Assembly (NCBI GenBank): GCA_017607445.1 | Contig: JAEVHH010000004.1 | Location: 4,898,001-4,962,000 of the forward strand | DNA from: Histoplasma ohiense | Lineage: Eukaryota > Ascomycota > Eurotiomycetes > Onygenales > Ajellomycetaceae | Length of the DNA: 64,000 nucleotides | Direction of reading: 5' to 3' | Shown here: positions 46,602 to 58,363 of the stretch, one piece after another | How the letters are laid out: every line of letters starts with the position of its first letter | How positions within the stretch are numbered: the first letter of the stretch is position 1 | The notes under the pieces: generated by a model | Told to the model about the DNA's origin: nothing | What the model saw: the letters and a program-made list of their open reading frames with translations, nothing else | Database searches by the model: none | Program-made: the position numbers and the translations under genes

Positions 46602-49600
46602 TTATTCTCTTCTACTGAGATGAGTGAGGACTCATAGATGTTGAGAGTGATAATGTTCTTCAAAATAGATGCAGATTCTCAGATCAGACAATCATATTCT
46701 ATTTATTTAATAAAATATTCACAGTGATGATGATTGATTCTATTGTCAAGAATTGCTTCAATTTCCCACTCAAGTTTATTGTCTTCTTCTACAATGATGA
46801 GTGGCTGTCAATTAAAGATTCTCTGTGAGAGGAATGGATTCTCAGCTGCAGATTGAAGCAGATTTGTATGAAAGACATTGTGAATATCAGATGAGATGTT
46901 GAGTCAATAATTGTGTGTGTCTAGCACTTTCTTCACTGTATATTTGATGTGATGATAATCTAGTGTATATAAGAGATGATCTGTTCTTATATTCTTGAGA
47001 TTCAATCAGATTTTGTTTTCTATATAATATTGAGTTACAGAACTTTTTTTGATGTTTGTTTGATTCTTATAATCTTACTGAACACTGATCATTGAAGCTT
47101 CTGCTTATTTGTGAGCTTTCTTCAACTTGCTCACAATGTTCTCTGCTATCTGTATGAGACTGTGAATGTACACAGTTTCTCAGAGAGTCTCAGAGAAGTT
47201 TAGAATCTTTAAGTTATATCTATATAGAAGAAAGAATGAGTTTACATCTGTTGTAACAGAATCTCAACTGTTAATCACAATCTCAGTATATGACAACAGA
47301 TTGTTTCAATTGTCTTGTGTGTAATTGCAGAACTTACAGAGAATGTTCTTTACTGTTTGTATCATTCTCTCAGTAGCTTCATCAGTCTCTGAATGATATG
47401 CTGTTGATAACTTTCATTCAATTCTTAATAATTGATATACACAGACTCAGAGTGCACTGACAAATTGACTGTCTCTATCTGACACAATGAATGAAGGCAG
47501 ATTATGTATACAATAGAATGAGCTTCTGACAAAGACATCTGCAACTACTTCAGCATTCATCTTATTATAGAACTGTAGTATTACACTCTTACTGAATCAG
47601 TCAACAATGACTAGAATGTTCATAGAACCTTCACTTTCAGATAAGAAAACTGCAAAATCAATAGATATATCACATCAAATTCAGTTGAAAACAGATAGAA
47701 GCTTCAGTATCTTTTTTTAATATTCACATCATACTGTCACTGAGCTACAGTGATCACAATTGTGTACAAATCAGTATATGTTTTTTGATATATCTGATCA
47801 GTAGAATTCTTGAGTGATGATGTTATATATAATTTCATATTCTGAATACTCAGTCATTGATGAATCATGAATTTTTTGCATGATCTGTGTTCATAGAGAT
47901 TCTGAATCAGAGACTCATTGTCTATTTCAAAAGTGTAAGCAGTTGTCATCATCAATTGAATATGCTGAGATATCTGTTCTTGAATATACATCTGTGGGGA
48001 ATTGAGATGCTCTGCTTTGTATGACTTCAGTGATTTATTGTCAGAATTCATCTGCTTCTGCTGCTAGCTTTCATTGTTCTTCAAGTGAGGGTTCTTGAGC
48101 TCAGAATTGATTGATATATATATGAAATTCATCTGATTGTGTAGAACTTCTTATAATTGCAGAGTCAATTAATCAATACTCTCAATGTTTTCATCTATCA
48201 TCTAAGTCATTAGATGATATATTTTGTTTTTGATGAAACAGAGCATCTGCAAGAATGTTCTCTACTTCAGATCAATAACAAATTGTGAATAAAAAATAAC
48301 TAAAAAACAATGATCAGCATATATGTCTCTCAGTAAGTTTATGAGTAATTGTGAAGTACTCTAGATTCTTATGATCAGTAATAATCTTGAATCTCTTGAC
48401 ATTTATAAGTTTGAATTCTCATTTTTCAAGATATTGTATGATTGCTAGAAGCTTCTTGTTATAGATCTCATAGTTGCATTCAGTAGATGATATCTTTTTC
48501 AAAATAAAGATATAAGATTATAGAATATTTTTATTATCATATTGTATCAGTATTTCATCTACTACATAATCTGAGATATCTGTTTCAAGAATCATATGCT
48601 TATCTGAATTGAATGATTGCAGTATTGAGATGTTTGTGAATATACACTTCAGCTTTTTGAATGCTGTGTCTGCTTTGTCAGTTCATTGAAATACAGTGTC
48701 TTTTCAGATCAGATCTGTCAATGATTGTACAATATTGAAGAAGTTCTTGATAAATCTTCAGTAGAAGTTGACAAACTCTAGAAAGCTTCTGATTTTTTTT
48801 ATCAAGATTGATATCTCTCAGTTGAGAATTGCTTCCATCTTCTTAGAATTCATACATATGTCTTTTTCAGCTTCAATGATGAATTTTAGATAGATTATAG
48901 ACTTAGTCTCAAAGTCACATTTGTCAATGTTCACTTGCAGTTCAGCTTTTTGTAGACAGTCAAGCACTTGTCATATGTACTTGCAGTGCTCAGTGAGCAA
49001 TTCATCAGTGAAGATCAGAATATTATTCATGTACACTGAGACAATCTCATCAAGCAGATCTTATAGAGCTCAGTTAATGTATTTCTGAAATATGCTCAGA
49101 GCATTCACTAATTCAAAGAGAATCACTATTCATTTGCATAATCTGTAACACATATGAAAGACAGTTAGTCATTCATCATCTTTATTAATTCTTATCTTAT
49201 AGAAGGCTGCAGAGATGTCAAGCTTTGTAAATCATTTTATCTTTTCTATTTATTCAAGTGTTTCATTGATAAGTGAGAGAGAATATCAGTTCTTTCATGT
49301 AATTTTGTTAAGTTCTCAGTAGTCAATGTAGAATTGTAAGCTTTCTTCTGATTTCTTTGCAAACAGTACAGATACTGCAGTGAATGAGTTGCTAATACAA
49401 ATAAAGTCTTTGTTCAGTAATCTGTTAAGTGTTTTTCATAGAATAAGAAGCTTGTCATGCAATATGCTGTAGAGAGAATCTCAGAGTAGTTGCAGATTCT
49501 TATCATCTTCTTTAATGAATTCAATTGTATGATCTATATCAGATTCTCAGTGAGAGAAAAGCTTTTCAGCTTCTTTTTCATTGAACACATCTGTGAAGTT

Positions 49601-50220
49601 TTCATACAATTCAGATAGTTCTTTGCACAGTTTCTTGAGATCTCTAAGTTCTAACTTCTCTAGTATTTTTTTGATATTCATTATACTAGCAGTGAACACT
49701 TGAATGTTCTTCTTCTCATATGCTTAATGAATTAGTAGTTTGTATATTTTCACTGATATCTGAATGAGATCAGTAGTTTTATTGATATCCTTCTTATAAA
49801 CACAGTTGTCTTCTGAGAAAATAAAGCATCAGTTGCATGCATTCAACAAGGTTTCAAATTCTGTGAGCTATAATAGACTGAGTATTAGATTGTACTCAAG
49901 ATCTTGTATTTTATATGCATATACATTCTTTTTCTCATATCCTTCTACATCAATATTAAATTTTATCATATTGTAGAAGATGGATTCTCTGAGGCTATCA
50001 AATTCACTGAGTTTATATAGCTTGAAAAAGAGAATACACTGAAGCTTATGCTTCTCAATCAGCTGAGTGTCTATAAGAGTGTAATGAAGAAAACCACTGT
50101 CTATCATTGCTCATACATTGACTAGACTATTTACAATGATAGAGATTATGATTGTGTTCATTTGTATCTTCTGTTCAAATCTTCAACTAGCTTTCTGCTT
50201 TTTGAGCTCTCATCTATATT
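46589..50220 (-). pseudogene. Copy J pol with chromodomain
   Basis: Reading leftward: protease IDSGF at 50104, followed by the IEKHKLQCILFFKLYKL block. RT at about 49600-48650. RNase H at about 48620-48430. Integrase zinc finger and core at 48060-46950, with the SDRDSQF block near 47480. Chromodomain-like end at 46800-46610. The stop TAG is complementary to 46589-46591, inside the LTR. Disrupted throughout by transitions. Confidence 0.83.
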
Positions 50221-51182
50221 TTAGAGTGAGAGCTCATCTTTTCTTTGTTCTTGTCTGTTCACAGATAACACAGTGTTCACACATGTGAGAGATTTACTTG
50301 AAGTGATTATATTCAAATATTGATTTGTGAAGTGCTCTGATTTGTCACAGTATATACAGACTTCTCTGACAATTCAGTCAGCAGCATTCTTTCTTGAGAT
50401 ATTGAGAATTCTCAGACAATTTATATTTACATATGAGACTCAGTTCATTGATTCTGATTCAGAGATGAAGAGTGCTGCAGAGCAGTTCAGAGCATACATA
50501 TTTATTTGATGAAATTCTCTGTGATTTTGAAGCATACAGAACTGAGACAGATTGTTGTTCAACAGACAAAAATCAGTACAGAATTTGCTGTATATTGAGA
50601 GCTTCAGATACTCTATACTTCAGTTATGTAACTGAAAGTTCAAATTCTTGAACAATATATTGATCTTGACAGCATTGTCTCAGTCTTACTCATCTGCTTC
50701 TAGAAGTTTGTGATTGAATTCAGAAAGATAAATTATCAATACAATATTCATTTGATGAGTCTGATTAAGTCAGTTCAATGTCTTAACTTGAAGTATAGAA
50801 TTGAGAAAGAGGAAGTCAAATTGTCAGAAGACTAACTCTGATATACACTGATGATTCTGATAATAACTCATTCAGAATTGAAATTTTACTAACATATTGT
50901 CATTCAATCTGCTATGAATATATCATGCTTGATTGAATAGTGAGTCTATTGCTCATTCATCAATGTTCAATTTGATATTTACTTTTGACTTTTATATGAG
51001 ATAGAGTGTTAGATCTCTCTTGTATTTGTCAAGAATTGAAAGCTTCTCTCTTAAAAGCTTTTCATAAAATGTGAATGTAGAAGAAACAGTGAATGTGAAA
51101 ATACTCATTTCAGCAAATTATTATTACAATTTAATCATCTGTAACATCTGCTGCTGAAGAATGCTTTGTAGATCTAAGTTAT
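50221..51182 (-). pseudogene. Copy J gag, main part
   Basis: 962 nt here plus 52 nt at 57380-57431 make 1014 nt, the family length. The stop is the TAA complementary to 50221-50223. The zinc knuckle relic (CIYCDKSEHFTNQ) lies near 50310-50360; its last Cys falls in a degraded stretch. Copy K splits the gene at codon 18. Confidence 0.85.
51178..51182. repeat. 5-bp target duplication of copy K (left), gttat
   Basis: It matches 57375-57379 directly after the right LTR of K. Copy J gag is continuous when one copy is removed. Confidence 0.93.
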
Positions 51183-51779
51183 TGTGACGGGTTAGCACTC
51201 ATTAGTAATTAACTTACACAATCAACTCCCCTTCTGCACCTGCTTGTTCCTGGCTGTTGTGACCTCGCATAACCCTCGATGTTCTTCTGCTCCATGCTCT
51301 GTGCTTGCATAGTTTTTAACAATTCTTCCATGTAGCTCTTAACATTCTTTTGCTCTGTGCTCTGTGCTTGTGTAGTCTCTAACAATTCTTTCATGTAGCT
51401 TCTTATGTTCCTCTGCTCTGTGTTTCATACTTGTGTAGTCTCTAACAATTCTTCTGTGTAGCTTCTTACATTCTCCCACTCTGTGTTCTATACTCATATA
51501 GTCTCTAACAATTCTTCTGTGTAGTTCTCAATGATTCCTTCACTCCACATTCCACACTTGTATAACTTCTAACAATTCTTATGTGTACCTCTTAATGTTC
51601 TTCTGCTCTGCACTCCACTGTGGAGTGGCTTCTGATATTCTTCCACTCTGAACTTTCCTCTATAAGAACCTTCTTTGTATGACCTTTTCTTCTGATTTCT
51701 TTTCTCTTTCTTTCCTTAATCAATTTGTAATCTGTAATTAGAATAGTATCAAATCATTAATTGAAGTATGCTCATTACA
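51183..51779 (+). repeat. 5' LTR of copy K (597 bp)
   Basis: It starts TGTGACGGGTTAGC and ends CATTACA with five 63-bp units. The outer half keeps GG/CC and CG (gacctcgcataaccctcgatg), which the 3' LTR has lost (gatcttgtgtaatctttgatg). Confidence 0.95.
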
Positions 51780-52144
51780 TTACAAATTGATTCTTCTGTG
51801 TTTAAAATCTGAGTGTCTTGTTATTAGTTCTTACATCTGAGTGTGTTGTTACCAGTTCTTACATCTGAGTGCATTGTTTACAGATTCAAGTGTCTAGTTG
51901 TTACAAGAAATCCCTTGTGGGTCTGAGTGTTCTTATCATTAGTTATATAGACTGTTGTGTCTAAGTGTCTGAAACACAATTGACTGTGTTCTATGAGGTC
52001 TGAGTGCCTACAAACTGTAATGCTGTGAATAGTGTTCATGAAGAAGCTTGATCAAGCTTAGCACCACAACACTGCAAATAGTGTCTGTGAGAGGACTGAG
52101 TATTCCTTTTCTTTTTTTATTATTATATGTTCTTAGATATCAAA

Positions 52145-53158
52145 ATGAACTACAAACAATTCTATAAACACCTGCTGCATCTGAATGCAGTGGATGATAA
52201 CTTAGACCTACAAAGCATCCTCCAGCAGCAGGCACTACAGATGACTGAATTGCAATGACAACTTGCTGAGATGAGCACTTCTGTATTCACTGTTCCTTCT
52301 ACATCCACATCTCACAAAAAGCCCCCAAGAGAGAAGCTCTCAATTCTTGATAAATATGAGAGAGATCTAGTGCTCTACCTTGTATGAAAGTTGAAAGCAA
52401 ACATCAAATTGGACATTGATGGACAAGCAATAGGCTTGCTATTCAATCAAGTGTGGTATATCCATAGCAGATTGAATGGTGACACATTAGCAAAATTTCA
52501 ACCCTGGATGAGTCATTGCCAGAACCATCAGCATATGCCAGAGCTAGTCTTTCAACAACTTGACTCCCTCTTTCTCAATTCTACACTTCAAGTCAAGGCA
52601 TTAGACTGGCTTAATCAGACTTGTCAGATGAATGTTGTGTTGACAACTTATCTTTCTGAATTCAACTGCAAGCTTCTAGAAGCAGATGGACAAGACTGAA
52701 ACAACATTGTCAAAATCAACATGCTGTTCAAGAATTTGAACTTTCAGTTGCATAATCAAAGTATAGAGCATTCAAAGTTCTCAATATACAGTGAATTCTG
52801 CACTGATCTTCATCTGTTGAACAATGATCTGTCTCAGTTCTGTGTGCTTCAAAATTGCAGAGGATTTCATCAAACAAATACATACACTTCAAACTGCTCT
52901 GCAGTGCTCCCCGCCTTCAAACCAGAATCAATGAACTGAGTTCCACACATAAACACAAGTTGCTCAAGGATTCCCAACATCTCAGAGAAGAACACTATCA
53001 ATCAAATTGTCAGAGAAGTCTGCATACACTGCAACAAGTCAGAGCACTTCACAAACCAATGTTCAAATACAATCATCTCAAGTAAACCCCCCATGCACAT
53101 AAACACTGCATCATCTGTGGATAGGCAAGAACAGGGAAAAGATGAGCTCTCACTCTAA
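52145..53158 (+). pseudogene. Copy K gag (1014 nt)
   Basis: Met 52145 to TAA 53156-53158. The frame has few stops, all TGA in the part checked. Readable blocks are MNYKQFYKHLLHLNAVDDN, VWYIHSRLNGD and FQQLDSLFLNSTLQ. The knuckle CIHCNKSEHFTNQC at 53021-53062 has ideal C-x2-C-x4-H-x4-C spacing. Pol overlaps or follows in the -1 frame, as in copies B and C. Confidence 0.92.
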
Positions 53159-56100
53159 AATACAGATGAGAGCTCAAGGAGCAGAAAGCTAGCTGAAGAT
53201 TCAAGCAGAAGATGCAAGTGAATGCAATCATGATCTCTGTCATTGTAAATAGCCTAATCAACATACAAGCAATGATAGACAGTGGTTTCCTTCATTATGC
53301 TCTTATAGACATTCAGCTGATTGAGAAGCATAAGCTCCAGCATATCTTCTTTCTCAAGCTGTATAAGCTCAATGAATTTGATGACCTCAGAGAATCAGTC
53401 TTCTACAACATGATAAGATTTAACATCAACATAGAAGGACACAAGAAAAAGAATATATACACATATAAAATACAAAACCTTGAGTACAATCTAATGCTTG
53501 GTCTATCATAACTCACAGAATTTGAAACCTTGTTGAACACACACAACCACTGCCTTATTTTTTCAGAAGGCAATCATGTTTACAAGAAGAATGTCAATAG
53601 AACCACTGATCTCACTCAGATATCAGTGAAAGCATACAAACTACTAACTCATCAAACACATGAGAAGAAGAACATCCAAGTGTTCACTGCTAGCATGACA
53701 GATATCAAAAAAGCATTAGAAAAGTTAGAACTCAAAGACTCCAAGAAATCACATAAGAAACTATTCAAATCATATAAAGACTTCACAGACATGTTCAACA
53801 AGAAAGAAGCTGAAAAGCTTTCCTCTCACTGAGAACCCAGTATAGATCATACAATCAAGCTCATCAAGAAAGACAGTAAGAACCCACAATCACTCTGAGA
53901 TCCTCTCTACAGCATATCACACAACAAACTCCTCATCCTACAAAAAACACTCAATGAATTACTGAACAAAGGCTTCATTCATGTTAGCAACTCACCCACT
54001 GCAGCACTCATACTATTCACAAAGAAATCAGAAGAAGGCTTACAATTCTGTGTTGACTATCAAGAACTCAACAAGATTACACAGAAGGACTGATACTCTC
54101 TCCCACTCATCAACAAAACACTCAAACAAATAGAAAAAGCAAAATGATTTATGAAGCTTGACATCTCTGCAGCCTTCTATAAGATAAGAATTAATGAAGA
54201 TGATGAATGACTAACCACTTTTTGTACACATTACAGATTATACAAATGGACAGTGACCCTCTTTGAATTAGTGAATGCTCTGAGCATGTTTCAGAAATAC
54301 ATTAACTGGGCTCTATGAGATCTGCTCAATGAGATTGCCTCAGTGTACATGGACAATATTCTGATCTTCATTGATGGATCACTTACTGAGCATCACAAGC
54401 ATGTACAACAAGTGCTTGACTGCCTACATAAAGCCAGACTGCAAGTGGACATTGACAAATGCAACTTTGAGACCAAGTCTATAACCTATCTAGAATTCAT
54501 CATCAAAGCTGAAAAAGATGTACACATGGATTCTAAGAAGATGAAAGCAATCCTCAACTGAGAGGCATCAGTCTCAGTAAAAGAGACTAGAAGCTTTCTA
54601 GAATTCATCAACTTCTACTGAAGATTCATCAAAGACTTCTCTGATATTGTACAACCACTGATGAATCTGACTCAGAAAGACACCATATTTCAATGGACTG
54701 ATGAAGCAGACACAGCATTCAAAAAGCTGAAGTGTATATTCACAAGCACTTCAATGCTGCAATCATTTGATTCAGATAAGCATATGATTCTCAAAACAGA
54801 CACCTCAGATTATGTAGTAGATGAGACACTAATACAATATGATAATGAAGATGTTCTACAACTCTGTGCCTTCATCTCAAAAAAGATGTCACTTATCAAA
54901 TGCAACTATGAGATCTACAACAAGGAGCTTCTAGTGATCATATAATGTCTCAAAGAATGAAAGTTCAAACTTATGAGTGTTGAGAAGTTTGAGATTGTTA
55001 CTGATTATAAAAACTTAGAATACTTCACAATCACTTGTAAGCTCACTGAGAGGCATATGTGTTGGTCATTATTCCTTAGCCATTTTTCATTCACAATTTG
55101 TTATTGATCTGGAGTAGAGAACACCCTTGTGAATGCTCTGTCTCACTGAGAACAAGATATACCATCTGATGATCTAGATGACAGATGGAAACATTGAGAA
55201 CATCAGTTAATCAACCCCACAATCATAGAAAGTTCTACACAATCAGACAAACCCTGCATACATATCAATCAGTTTCAAGCTCAAGAACTCTCACTTGAAG
55301 AACAATGAAGACTAGCAGCAGAAGCAGATGAATTCTGACAGCAAGTTACTGAAGCTGTACAAAATAAAGCACCTCAATTCCCTGCAGACATATACTCAAG
55401 AACAGATATCTCAGCATGTTCAATCAATGATGACAACTGCTTACACTTTCAAGATAGACAATGAGTCTCTGATTCAGAATCTCTACAAACACAGATCATG
55501 CAAGAAATTCATGACTTGCTGATGACTGAACACTCAGAATACAAAATCATGTACAACATTGTTGTCTGAGAATTCTACTGATCAGATATGTTGAAAGACA
55601 TATGCTGGTTTGTACACAACTGTGATTGCTGTGGCTCAGTGACAGCATGATGTGAATGCTGAAAAGAGATGCTGAAGCCTCTATCTGTCCTCAATCAAAC
55701 TTGACACAATATAGCTATCAATTTTGCAGTTTCCTTACTCAAAAGTGAAGGTTCTACAAACATTCTAGTCATTGTCAATCAACTCAGCAAGGGTGTAATA
55801 CTACAGCTCTGTGACAAGATGAACACTGAAGTAGTTGCAGATGCCTTCATCAGAAGCTCATTCTATTGTATACACAGTCTGTCTTCATTCATTGTATCAG
55901 ATAGAGACAGTCAATTTGTCAGTGCACTCTGAGTCTGTGTATGCCAATTATTAAGAATCAAATGAAAGTTATCAACAGTGTATCACTCAGAGACTGATGA
56001 AGCTATCAAGAGAATGATACAAATAATAAAGAACATTCTCTGTAAGTTCTGCAATTACATACAAGACAACTGAAGCAATCTGCTGTCACATGCTGAGATT

Positions 56101-56790
56101 GTGATTAACAGTTGAGATTTCACTACAACAGATATAAGCTCATTCTTTCTTCTATACAGATACAACTTAGAGATTCTGAACTTTCTCAAGACTCTCTGAG
56201 AAACTGCACATATCTGCAGCCTCATACAGACAGCAGAGAATATCATGAGCAAGCTGAAGAAAGCTCATGAATGAGCAGAAGTTTCAATGATCAGCACTCA
56301 GCAAGATTATAAAAATCAAATGAACATCAGAAGAAGTTCTGCAACTCAATATCATATAGAAGACAAAGTCTGACTGAACCTCAAGAATATAGAAATGAAC
56401 CACCCCTCACATATGCTAGATTATCATCATGTCAAGTATATGGTGAAGGAAGTGCTAGACACACACAATTATCAACTCAACACCCCATCTGGCATCCACA
56501 ACATCTTTCATATGAACCTGCTCTGACCCACAGCTGAGAATCCATTCCCCTCACAGAGAATCTTCAATTGACAGCCACTCATCATCATAGAAGAAGACAA
56601 TGAACTCAAGTGGGAAATCAAAGCAATTCTTGACAATAGAACCAACCACCATCATCATAAATACCTTGTCAAATGAATAGAATACAATCATCTGATCTGG
56701 GAATCTGTGTTCATCTTGAAGGACACCACTGCCCTTGACATCTATGAGTCCTCACTCATCTTGGTAGAGGGGGATAATGTGACAGATTAG
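53159..56790 (+). pseudogene. Copy K pol: protease, RT, RNase H, integrase, chromodomain
   Basis: One frame runs from the gag end to TAG 56788-56790. Protease DSG at 53278-53286. RT catalytic YMDN at 54346-54357, followed by ILIFIDGS and LQVDIDKCNFETKSITYLEF. RNase H at 54661-54945 (FQWTDEADTAFKKLK, LKTDTSDYVVDE, CNYEIYNKELL). Integrase zinc finger with NCDCC near 55620. Core SDRDSQFVSAL near 55905 and STVYHSETDEA near 55975. Chromodomain at 56608-56770 (KWEIKAILDN, HKYLVK, LIWES). In relatives this module reads methylated histone H3K9. The TAA after the LGLS block marks a lost Trp. Confidence 0.92.
56765..56777 (+). promoter_or_regulatory. Polypurine tract of copy K
   Basis: tagagggggataa directly precedes the 3' LTR. 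It is conserved in A, B and C with transitions. It also encodes the last residues of pol. Confidence 0.8.
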
Positions 56791-57374
56791 CACTCATTAG
56801 TAATTAACTTACATAATCAACTTCTCTTCTATACTCACTCATTTCTGACTGTTGTGATCTTGTGTAATCTTTGATGTTCTTCTGCTCTGTGCTCTGCATT
56901 CATATAGTTTCTAACAATTCTTCTATGTAGCTCTTAATGTTCTTCCACTTCATGTTCTGCACTTATGTAGTCTCTAACAATTCTTCTGCATAGCTTCTTA
57001 CATTCCTCTGCTCTGTGTTCTGTGCTCATATAGTCTCTAACAATTCTTTCATATAGCTTCTTATATTCTTCTGCTCTGTGTTCTGCACTCATATAGTCTC
57101 TAACAATTCTTTCACATAGTTCTCAATGATTCCTCTGCCCCACATTCTGTGCTTGTGTAACTTCTAACAATTCTTATATGTACTTCTTAATATTCTTCCA
57201 CTCCACACTCCACTGTGGAGCAGCTTCTGATATTCTTCCACTCTGAACTTTCCTCTATAAAAACCCTCTTTATATGACCTTTTCTTCTGATTTCTTTTCT
57301 CTTTCTTTCCTTAATCAATTCATAATCTGTAATTAGAATAGTATCAAATTGTTAATCGAAGTACGTCTGTTACA
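56778..57374 (+). repeat. 3' LTR of copy K (597 bp)
   Basis: Same length as the 5' LTR. The inner start is mutated (gacagattag), but the outer end keeps CG (aatcgaagtacgtctg) where the inner end of the 5' LTR reads aattgaagtatgctca. Confidence 0.95.
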
Positions 57375-57379
57375 GTTAT

Positions 57380-57825
57380 TATTCACTGTATTTGAATGTG
57401 ATGAGTGTTTGTAGAATTGCTTGTAGTTCATTTTGATATCTAAAAATATGTAATAAAAAAAAGAAAAGAAATACTTGTAGATATTCAGTTCTCTCACAGA
57501 CACTATTCACAGTATTGCAGTGCTAAACTTTGTCAAGCTTCTTTGTGAACACTATTCACAGTGTTACAATTCATAAACACTCAGATCTTATAAAATATGA
57601 TTGATTGTGTCTCAGATACTTAGACACAACAGTCTATATAACTAACAATAGAGACATTCAGACTTATGAGAAATCTCTTGTAATAACTAGACACTCAGAT
57701 CTGTAAACAATGCATTTGAATGTAAAAACTTGATAATAAGACACTCAGATCTTAAATGACACACTCAAATATAAAAATTAATAACAAAACACTCAGATTT
57801 TAAATGCAGAAGAATCAATTCATAA
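57380..57825 (-). promoter_or_regulatory. Copy J leader and first 52 nt of gag
   Basis: Gag Met is complementary to 57429-57431. Upstream on the minus strand is the leader with the repeated actcagat/ctgagtgt motifs (about 57570-57800) and the degraded counterpart of the aagcttgatcaagctt palindrome near 57525-57545. Confidence 0.75.
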
Positions 57826-58358
57826 TATAATGAATATACTTTGATTAATGATTTAGCACTATTCTAATACAGATTATAAATTGATTAAGAAAGAAAAGAG
57901 AAAAGAAATCAGAAGAAAAGATTGTATGAAGAGAATTTTTATAGAGAAAAGTTCAGAGTAAAAGAATATCAGAAGCTGCTTCACAGTGAAATACAGAGTG
58001 AAAGAATATTAAAAAATATATATAAAAATTGTTAGAAACTATATGAATGCAGAGTATGAAGTGAAGAAATCATTGAAAGCTATATGAAAGAATTGTTAGA
58101 GACTATATGAATGTGAAACACAGAGCAGAAGAATATTAGAAGCTACACAAAAGAATTGTTAGAGACTATATAAGTGTGAAGCACAGAGTGAAAGAACATT
58201 AAAAGCTATACAGAAGAATTGTTAGAAACTACACAAGTGCAGAGCACAGAGTGAAGAAACATCAAGAATTATACAAGGTCACAATGGCCAGAAATGAGTG
58301 GGTGCAGAAGAGGAGTTGATTGTGTAAGTTAATTACTAATGAATGCTAACTCATCACA
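57826..58358 (-). repeat. 5' LTR of copy J (533 bp, four-unit type)
   Basis: The minus strand starts TGTGATGAGTTAG at 58358 and ends at 57826, where the terminal TTACA has decayed to ttata. One 63-bp unit longer than the 3' LTR of the same element. Confidence 0.9.
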
Positions 58359-58363
58359 CAAAC

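Larger units (their letters stand above)
51183..57374 (+). mobile_element. Chromovirus copy K, complete, 6.2 kb
   Basis: A 6192-bp element with two 597-bp LTRs and duplication gttat, inserted near the gag start of copy J. It is among the least decayed copies. Gag and pol can be followed end to end in two frames, interrupted chiefly by TGA. As it sits inside J, which sits inside the hairpin DNA element, it gives a three-step insertion history. Confidence 0.96.
46132..58358 (-). mobile_element. Chromovirus copy J, complete but split by copy K
   Basis: Minus-strand family 1 element. Its 5' LTR is at 57826-58358, its 3' LTR at 46132-46601, and it has a perfect 5-bp duplication caaac (46127-46131 and 58359-58363). 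Copy K interrupts gag near its start at 51182/57380. Internal length without K is 5027 bp. The two LTRs differ by one 63-bp unit (533 versus 470 bp), so one contracted or expanded after insertion. Confidence 0.93.

Noticed and set aside
51209..51394. 61-codon minus-strand frame with a Gln/Glu/Met repeat (KELLETTQAQSTEQKN)
   Set aside because: It lies inside the 63-bp LTR units (63 is divisible by three), so the periodic protein is a by-product of the LTR repeat.
51780..51800. tRNA primer-binding site after the 5' LTR of the chromovirus
   Set aside because: The sequence following the LTR does not match a tRNA 3' end I can recognise. Self-priming or a mutated site remain possible, so no feature was called.
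55328..55522. 64-codon open frame MNSDSKLLKLYK... and its counterparts at 963, 42952 and 47854
   Set aside because: It is out of frame with pol. The true pol frame crosses the same bases with only TGA interruptions (DEFxQQVTEAVQNKAPQF) and matches the family order.
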